The notes beneath the pieces were generated by a model. It worked only from the letters and a program-made list of their open reading frames with translations, did no database searches and had not been told where the DNA came from. DNA of 64,000 nt, from positions 84,644,543 through 84,708,542 of the forward strand of contig NC_083346.1 in NCBI RefSeq assembly GCF_019175385.1. Reading direction: 5' to 3'. This DNA is from Lycium barbarum (lineage: Eukaryota; Streptophyta; Magnoliopsida; Solanales; Solanaceae). The position numbers were made by a program, and so were the translations under genes. Below are positions 57,388 to 64,000 of the stretch, one piece after another. Within the stretch, counting starts at the first letter, position 1. Each line of letters opens with the position of its first letter.

Positions 57388-59775
57388 GTCACGACCCAGC
57401 CCCGTGGGCCATGACAAGTGCCCGAGCTGGACACTCATATGTACCTGTCAAACATGATCAGATTGATACTCTAGGTTTTCAATCGATCACATCGTAATAA
57501 CATACGCACGCCGACGAGGGTGCCACTGTATATATATCATTATACTACGCAAGCCGACAAGGCTACTACAACAAAACGACAATATATGCAAGCCGGCAAG
57601 GCTGCTACAGCGACAGGACATCCATAATGATCATATAGACATAACTGATCACATCTGAATACAACCCACATACATGTCTACAGACCTCTAAGAGTTTTAA
57701 CAGCGAAATATGACGGGACAGGGCCCAGTCGTACCCCTAGACAACATATACATATATACATCAAAAAGGATCTGTACCAAAATCTAGGCTCCGGAACAAC
57801 GGAGCTCTCCAAGATAGTAGAAGGGGAGTCCTAAGCTGGCGGATCACCAAAGCGAGTGTCTGCACCTGCGGGCATGAAACGCAGCCACCCGAAGAAAGGG
57901 GGTTAGTACGGAATATGTATTGAGCATGTAAAGCATGAAATACAGTAAACAGGATCATAACTGAAATAAGAAGTACAGAAAACGAGTACAACAACCAGAA
58001 TACCAAAATGCTTGCTTTTGAGACACAAATCATGCATGTCAATATCATATATCATATCCGTCCCATTATGGGACTCGGTGAAGATGGTCGCCACCCCGTC
58101 TTTGGCGCCATAACACAGCATACTTTAGAACATAGCATAACTCCGTAACACAGCATAACCCCATAACACAACATAACACCATAACACAGCATAACACCAT
58201 AATATATATATACCGTACCCGGCCCTCTAGGGAGGGACTCGGTGAACAATGCAGTGGAAGTGTGCACGATAACAGATCCTGGCCCGAGACTCAGTGAAAG
58301 ACATATTGAGGCATGCACGAGCAAGGTAGTGAGAAACTATATGCAATTCAAAGAATTTTCAAAGACTCAATGGAATAATCCACACGAGCTATCATTTAAA
58401 AATCAGGACAATAGTCATATTAAATACCTTTCGAATGTCACTCAGAACATATCAAATAACTCTCGAATATCTTCATCAAGTATATCAAAAGGGCTTAGAA
58501 ATCATAGTCATATGTCAATAAAGTATGAACTCACTCACTTGAAAATGGTAATATCAAGAAGTGAATAAGTATCATAAATGTCACTCAAAACTTATGAATG
58601 GAATTACCCCAAAGTTCATATCATTCATCACTTACATCTAAGACATGCCAAAAGAAGGAAGGGACAGCTTTACATACCTGTTCGCGACTATTCGTAACCC
58701 GTTCATCTGGCCGTTCTTTTAGCCTATTTAATATAAGAGTAACGTTATCGTTAGTAACTATATTTTCTAGTTTACAAGTCTATAGCCCACTTCTCATAGA
58801 ACCTATATTTCAGCTTATATATCCTCGTTTAGGGTTTTCTATTATCTAAAGACTTAGCGAAAATCCGGCAGCACTTCCCCTATATATTCGCCTATCCCAA
58901 ATTTCCAATTGCCCTCCTGTTAATACAGAAATACCAACAACAACATATGGGTATAATCATATCTTCAATTCTTTCAATTCCATAAGGATAACAACATGTT
59001 CATATCAATACAACCTCAACCTTAACTTTCTAATTCTTTCATTCCTTCACCATATAATCCACGACAACAACAACTATAATGCAACTTAAAATTAATTTAC
59101 CATGTCTAATTAAAGCAGCCCTCTACACGGCTCAATTTACATTTCAATATCTACATCTACAACTTCTCACATTCATCACAATTTACAAATTTATACAAGT
59201 TTAATCACCTCCAAAACGTGCTAAAAAAGATTAAATCATACCTTAACAAACTTGGATCCTTAACCTTGCTAATCACTTGGATGTTACAACAATTTTACAC
59301 CTCCAATTCGTTTTTTTCCTCCACCTCTCCCTCGGCTAAAAAACCTTCCATGGTCGAGCCTTGCTCTTTTTTTTTTTTTTTTTGTTCTTGATTTTTCCAA
59401 ATGAAAACAATGACTTATGAGTCATATTAGCAATATGTATATGACTTGCCTAAGCCTTACACATGCCCCCTCTTATGTGACAATAGTTGATGATTTTATA
59501 TATTTTTTTTATTTATCTCGGGTGGGGCCCACTTGTATAATTAACTTTAATTAATTTAATTAATCACTAATTCCCACTTAATAATCTAATCACAATTAAT
59601 AAATTCCTAATCTCCAATAATAATATTTTATACTAAATAAAATTTATAAACCATTGGTTCTAATTTAGAAATTAAAAATTAAAGGTTTCTATTCCGTGTC
59701 CGGGAAGGGTTCCGTCTTTAACTCGCGTCGATTCTCTTGCGAATAACTCGACGTATAAAAATATGGGGTATAACA
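57388..59775 (-). repeat. 5' LTR of C (2388 bp)
   Basis: Same family as 42972-45470 and as LTR F. It lacks about 101 bp after 58530 and one 18-bp repeat unit. Triple hairpins 57865-57922, donor intron start 58677, GCTGCC box 58853-58880. Confidence 0.9.
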
Positions 59776-60225
59776 GTATGTGTGGCCGTATATTTGGTCC
59801 AGTGGTTGGTCCTCTCTTTGGCCATTTATACGGTCCCATATACGGCTGGTATAATTTATACGGTCCGTAGATTGGACCGTATAATGCCCAGTGGTTCCGT
59901 TTTCATTCTCGTCGACTCGTTTGATCTCCGATCCTTATGGAACCTTCTTAACACTTGTTTAACACCTTAATACCAACCTAAGGGATGTTATTACTTATCT
60001 CTAATACATCATAACGCCATCACAGAATCGTTGCTCGTTATTCTTATCTGATACACCACATATGGTTTGATTTTCTTAGCAACTATCTTTCCTTACCTCA
60101 CATGCTTTTGAATTCACGTTTAGGGTCGTCAAATACTATTTCTTATTCATCAAAACACCGTATACGCCATGAACTTCACTGTCCTATTCACAGTACATGT
60201 ACGGGGAATTTTTCGAGGTGTAGCA

Positions 60226-60261
60226 TTCTTCCCCCCTTTGGGAACATTCTTCCTCGAATGT
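60226..60261 (-). other. Polypurine tract and hairpin of B
   Basis: AAAGGGGGGAAGAA on minus (60239-60226), preceded by ACATTCG/AGAATGT (60244-60261, one mismatch). Confidence 0.8.
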
Positions 60262-60428
60262 TAAACACTCAGGATTCAACGAAAATTTCGCCAGAGTTTC
60301 TCCTGTAATTGGGCACTACCAAACTGTCACAACAACCCATAATATCATCGCCTCACAGGGCTACATCATAATATCCACATATCTATGGCCACACACGACC
60401 AAAAGCATAAAAATAAAGCATACATACC
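60262..60428 (-). other. 3' untranslated region of B
   Basis: Non-coding; holds a GAGAAACTCTGGCGAAATTT box relative at 60282-60306 and a CCCTGTGAGGC block shared with E1 and C. Confidence 0.6.
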
Positions 60429-63400
60429 TTATCTCGTCGACGTCGCATCTTGAATCTCCTCTGGGGGTTGGAATAAATGCGGATATTTGGTTTTCATATT
60501 CTCCTCGGCTTCCCAAGTCATTTCTTCCCGATTGCTATTCAGCCACAAAACTTTAACTGAAGCTACCTCTTTGTTTCGGAGCCTTCGCACTTGCTTGTCT
60601 AGAATAGCAATAGGCACTTCTTCATAGGTTAGCTTTTCTGTCACTTGCACATCATCTACCGGGACTATTCTTGTTGGGTCTCCGATACACTGGCGGAGCA
60701 TCGATACATGAAAAACTGGATGTACGGACTCAAGCTCGGAAGGAAAGTCCAGTTTGTATGCTACACGACCCACCTTATGGATAATTCTATAAGGTCCAAT
60801 ATATCTCGGGCTCAACTTCCCCTTTTTGCCAAACCTCATTACCCCTTTCATTGGCGATACTTTCAAGAATACCTAATCATTGGCTTGGAATTCTAAGTCT
60901 CGTCAGCGGTTGTCCGCATAAGACTTCTGGCGACTTTGGGCTGTCAATAATCGATCTCGTATCACCTTGACTTTTTTGACTGCTTGTTGAATCAAGTCGG
61001 GTCCTATTAATTGTGCTTCTCCTGTTTCAAACCATCCAATTGGTGACCTACACTTCCTCCCATATAAGGCTTCATATGGGGCCATTTGAATACCGGAATG
61101 GTAGCTATTGTTGTATGCGAATTCTATAAGGGGTAAATGCTCATCCCAACTACCGCCAAAATCCAACATACAAGCTCATAGCATATCCTCCAAGGTCTGA
61201 ATAGTACGTTCGGCTTGTCCATCAGTCTGTGGATGAAACGCCGTACTGAGCTTGACTTAGGTACCCAGACCTTCTTGAAAAGACTTCGAAAACTTGGCTG
61301 TAAACTGTGCCCCTCTGTCTGTAATAATGGCTAATGGAATTCCGTGAAGTCACACAATTTCTTTCAAGTACAACCTAGCATAATCTTTCGCTAAATACGT
61401 GGTTCTGACTGGAAGAAAGTAAGTTGCTTTGGTTAATCTATCCACGATCACCCATATAGAATCGTATTTGCCTCGGGAGTGAGGTAATCCTACAATGAAA
61501 TCCATATTAATATCTTCCCATTTCCATGTAGGAATCTCCATTTCCTGTAATAAACCCCCTAGCTGCTGATGTTCGGCCTTTACTTGTTGACAATTTGGAC
61601 ATTAAGCTACAAATTCCACTATGTCCCGTTTCATGCCATCCCACCAATACAGTGATTTGAGGTCATGATACATCTTGGTCGCACCTGGATGAATAGAATA
61701 CTGAGAATAGTGTGCTTCCTCTAAAATTCGTTGGCGCAAATTTGCCACATCCGGTACGCATAGCCTGCCCTGATATCTAAGGACCCCATCTATGGAAACT
61801 TCAAATGGAGACTTCTCTTTTTCACGAGATAGGTCTCGGTAATGGCTTAACTGAGAATCTTCATATTGTCGTTCCTTCACTTCTATACTCCAAGATGACA
61901 CTGTGGGGTCATTGATGCTAATACTTGTGCTACCCAAATAAATTGCACGTACTCCGAGATTTGCTAGTCGATGGAGCTCACGAACCATTTCTTGCTTTTC
62001 TGAAGGAACTTCACACAAACTACCCATTGATCGACGGCTAAGCGCATCGGCTACCACATTCGCTTTTCCGGGATGATATAGAATATTCACATCATAATCC
62101 TTCAGTAATTCTAACCATTGCCTCTGCCGCAGATTTAACTCCTTCTGTTTGAAAATATGCTGGACACTCTTATGATCTGTGTAGATATCGACGTGCACAC
62201 CATACAAATAATGTCTCCATATCTTCAAGGCATGAATAACCGCAGCCAATTCGAGATCATGAGTTGGATAATTCTTTTCATGTTTCCGCAACTGTCTCGA
62301 GGCATATGCAATAAATTTCCCATGTTGCATCAATACACATCCTAGTCCTACACCGGAAGCATCACAATACACAGTATAGCCATCTGGCCCTTCGGGAAGG
62401 GTTAACACTGGAGCTGAAGTCAATCTATCTTTCAACTCTTGAAAACTACACTCTCAAGCGTCATTCCACTGAAATTTCGCCGACTTCTGGGTTAGCTTTG
62501 TTAATGGAGCCGAGATAGACGAGAATCCCTCTACAAATCTTCTATAATATCCCGCCAAACCCAGGAAACTACGAACTTCCGTAGGCGTTGTAGGCCTTGG
62601 CCAAGTCTTCACAACTTCTATTTTCTGGGTGTCGACTCGGATGCCATCATCTGAAATAACATGACCTAGAAATGCCACAGTATTTAGCCAGAACTCGCAC
62701 TTTGAAAATTTTGTATATAATTCCCGAGCCCGAAGAACGCCAAGAACAATTCTTAGATGATCTGCATGTTCTGATTCTGTGCGAGAATACACCAGAATAT
62801 CATCGATAAATACTATCACGAAGAAATCCAAGAATGGCCTGAACACATTATTCATTAAATTCATGAACACCGCCGGGGCATTTGTCAACCCAAACGACAT
62901 CACTCGGAACCCATAGTGGCTATACCTCGTTCTGAAGGCTGTTTTGGGAATATCTCCTTCTCTAATTCTCACTTGATGATAACCAGATCTCAAATATATC
63001 TTGGAGAACCACTTAGCGCCCTGTAATTGATCAAACAAATCGTCAATTCTGGGGAGGGGATACTTGTTCTTTATTGTTACCTTGTTTAGCTGTCTGTAAT
63101 CGATGCACATCCGTAGAGATCCTTCCTTATTTCTCACAAACAAGACCGGGGCTCCCCACGACGATGAACTGGGCCTTATAAAACCCTTTTCAAGCAAGTC
63201 CTTTAACTGCGCCTTCAGCTCTTTCAATTCTGCCGGAGCCATTCGATAAGGAGGAATAAAAATAGGCTCAGTGTCAGGTATCACATCAATAGCAAAGTCA
63301 ATTTCTCTTTCCGGAGGAAGACCTGGAAGTTCGTCTGGAAATACATCTGGGAATTCATTCACTACCGGAACAGACTGGAAAGTTGACACCCTTGCCTCTG

Positions 63401-64000
63401 TGTCATGAACCCGAACTAGATGATAAATATAACCTTTAGCTATCAGTTTTCTCGCCTTAACGTAGGAAATAAACTACCCTTTGGAGACGTTGGATTACCC
63501 TTCCATTCAAGCACGGGCTCTCCTGGAAATTTAAATCCAACCATCTTCGTCCGGCAGTCAACATTGGAATAGCACGAGGCCAACCAATCCATACCCATAA
63601 TTATATCGAAATCTATCATTTCCAGCTCGATCAAATCGGCTTTGGTCTGGCGGTCACATATCACAATGACACAATTTTTGTACACTTTCCTCGCAATTAC
63701 CAGATCACCAACCGTAGTGAATACCTCAAAAGGTTTGATTGGCTCAGATTGCACCCCAATACAATCAGCAACATACGGATTGACATAAGAGAAAGTAGAG
63801 CCTGGATCGATCAAAGCATATACATCACGGCAAAATATAGTCAATGTACCTGTGACAACATCTGGGGAAGACTCAAGATCTTGTCGCTCAGCTAAAGCAT
63901 ATACGCGGGGCTGAACAGCACCTGAAGTAGATGCTCCCCCTCTACCTCTGCCTCTACCTGCTGTAGTCTGAGAAGTTTGTGATGTCGGGCGTACTGAAGA
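60429..64000 (-). pseudogene. pol: Tekay-like chromovirus gag end and pol (dead), runs off the window
   Basis: Minus strand from 64000: gag tail GRGRGRGGAS and RVYALAERQDLE, then retropepsin LIDPGSTFSYV (about 63815-63780) and MGMDWL. A one-base deletion near 63470 shifts the frame before [18 protein letters not shown], motif [13 protein letters not shown] where catalytic Asp is Tyr (codon 62994-62996), and FIDDILVYS intact near 62800. A TGA at 62454 separates RNase H ([25 protein letters not shown]). Integrase: H-C motif with CPNC near 61600, WEDINMDFIVGLP, ITDRGAQFT, HPQTDGQAE, YNNSYHSGIQMAPYEALYGR, then a GPY/F-type module and chromodomain (ASVKVLWLNSNREEMTWEAEENM), stop at 60429. At least six in-frame stops lie in the integrase half. 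Much better preserved than the Tat pol, so more recent. Confidence 0.92.

Larger units (their letters stand above)
42972..59775 (-). mobile_element. C: non-autonomous mosaic chromovirus, target duplication GTATG
   Basis: GTATG at 42967-42971 and 59776-59780. The 5' LTR is 57388-59775, the 3' LTR 42972-45470. Internal parts in sense order: primer site, leader hairpin, a 111-codon ORF, non-coding filler, then integrase C-terminus with chromodomain and a polypurine tract. Protease, RT and RNase H are absent. Solo LTRs D and E are nested inside, each with its own duplication. Confidence 0.9.
40978..60225 (-). repeat. 3' LTR of element B, split by element C
   Basis: LTR proper is 40978-42971 plus 59781-60225 (about 2.44 kb). 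Ends are TGCTACACC (60225, mutated from TGTTACACC) and ...GGGTCGTGACA (40978). B's polypurine tract abuts it at 60226, so it is the 3' LTR. Triple hairpins 41399-41455 (ACGTCC/GGACGT, 6 bp), CTCACCTT/AAGGTGAG hairpin about 41945-41980, GTATGTGAGGC donor (intron from 42149), GCTGCC box 42267-42293, ACGGTCCGT sites at 42942-42950, 42960-42968 and 59860-59868. Element C entered between the last two. Confidence 0.88.

Noticed and set aside
60429..64000. Endogenous pararetrovirus
   Set aside because: Gene order protease, RT, RNase H, integrase with chromodomain, plus LTRs and polypurine tract, is that of a Ty3 chromovirus; no movement or coat protein features.

Overview
The whole 64 kb reads as plant heterochromatin built from nested LTR retrotransposons. 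I see no host gene, no rRNA or tRNA gene and no CRISPR array. The LTR termini (TGTCACGACCC... on one strand, ...GGGTCGTGACA on the other), initiator tRNA-Met primer sites (TGGTATCAGAGC) and Ty3/gypsy proteins point to a flowering plant. From memory of similar sequences I infer Solanaceae; the window alone cannot prove it.

Layout. (1) 1-7508: minus-strand non-autonomous element E1, inserted near the end of a related LTR (7509-9935). (2) 9936-36387: an old, decayed Tat/Ogre-type Ty3 element on the plus strand. It has a DUF7745-like ORF remnant, an antisense PF20167-like ORF remnant, gag, protease, a candidate intron, RT, RNase H and integrase. It was split by solo LTR G (17474-19709, TSD GAAAT) and solo LTR F (21017-32649, TSD GTACG). 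LTR F was itself split by H (21979-31120, TSD GTGAT), a young element with two near-identical LTRs, an intact gag ORF and no pol. (3) 36388-39017: LTR, primer site and gag start of element A, cut by LTR X (39018-40977). X is cut by element B, a Tekay-like chromovirus with its 3' LTR at 40978-60225 and pol at 60429-64000, minus strand. (4) Inside B's 3' LTR sits element C (42972-59775, TSD GTATG). C is a non-autonomous mosaic carrying an integrase/chromodomain tail and two solo LTRs, D (46548-50055, TSD CTAGC) and E (52222-55915, TSD GGGAT).

How the parts work together. Every pol in the window is broken by stops, frameshifts or lost catalytic residues, so none could drive transposition now. 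The only intact element protein is H's gag, which ends where B's protease would begin. H therefore probably relied on Tekay-type enzymes supplied in trans.

Main observation. About ten LTR families that differ in most of their sequence share one layout: palindromic upstream sites, a TATA-like box, a leader with strong splice donors, a GGAAATGCTGCC box, a family-specific minisatellite, three tandem hairpins, and the terminal TCGTGACA. A further hairpin lies between the primer site and gag. Several stems keep pairing through compensatory changes. Together they suggest a shared RNA control system: a spliced leader that makes gag mRNA without the primer site, plus structured signals kept in genomic RNA. 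This model is inference from the sequence and is untested.
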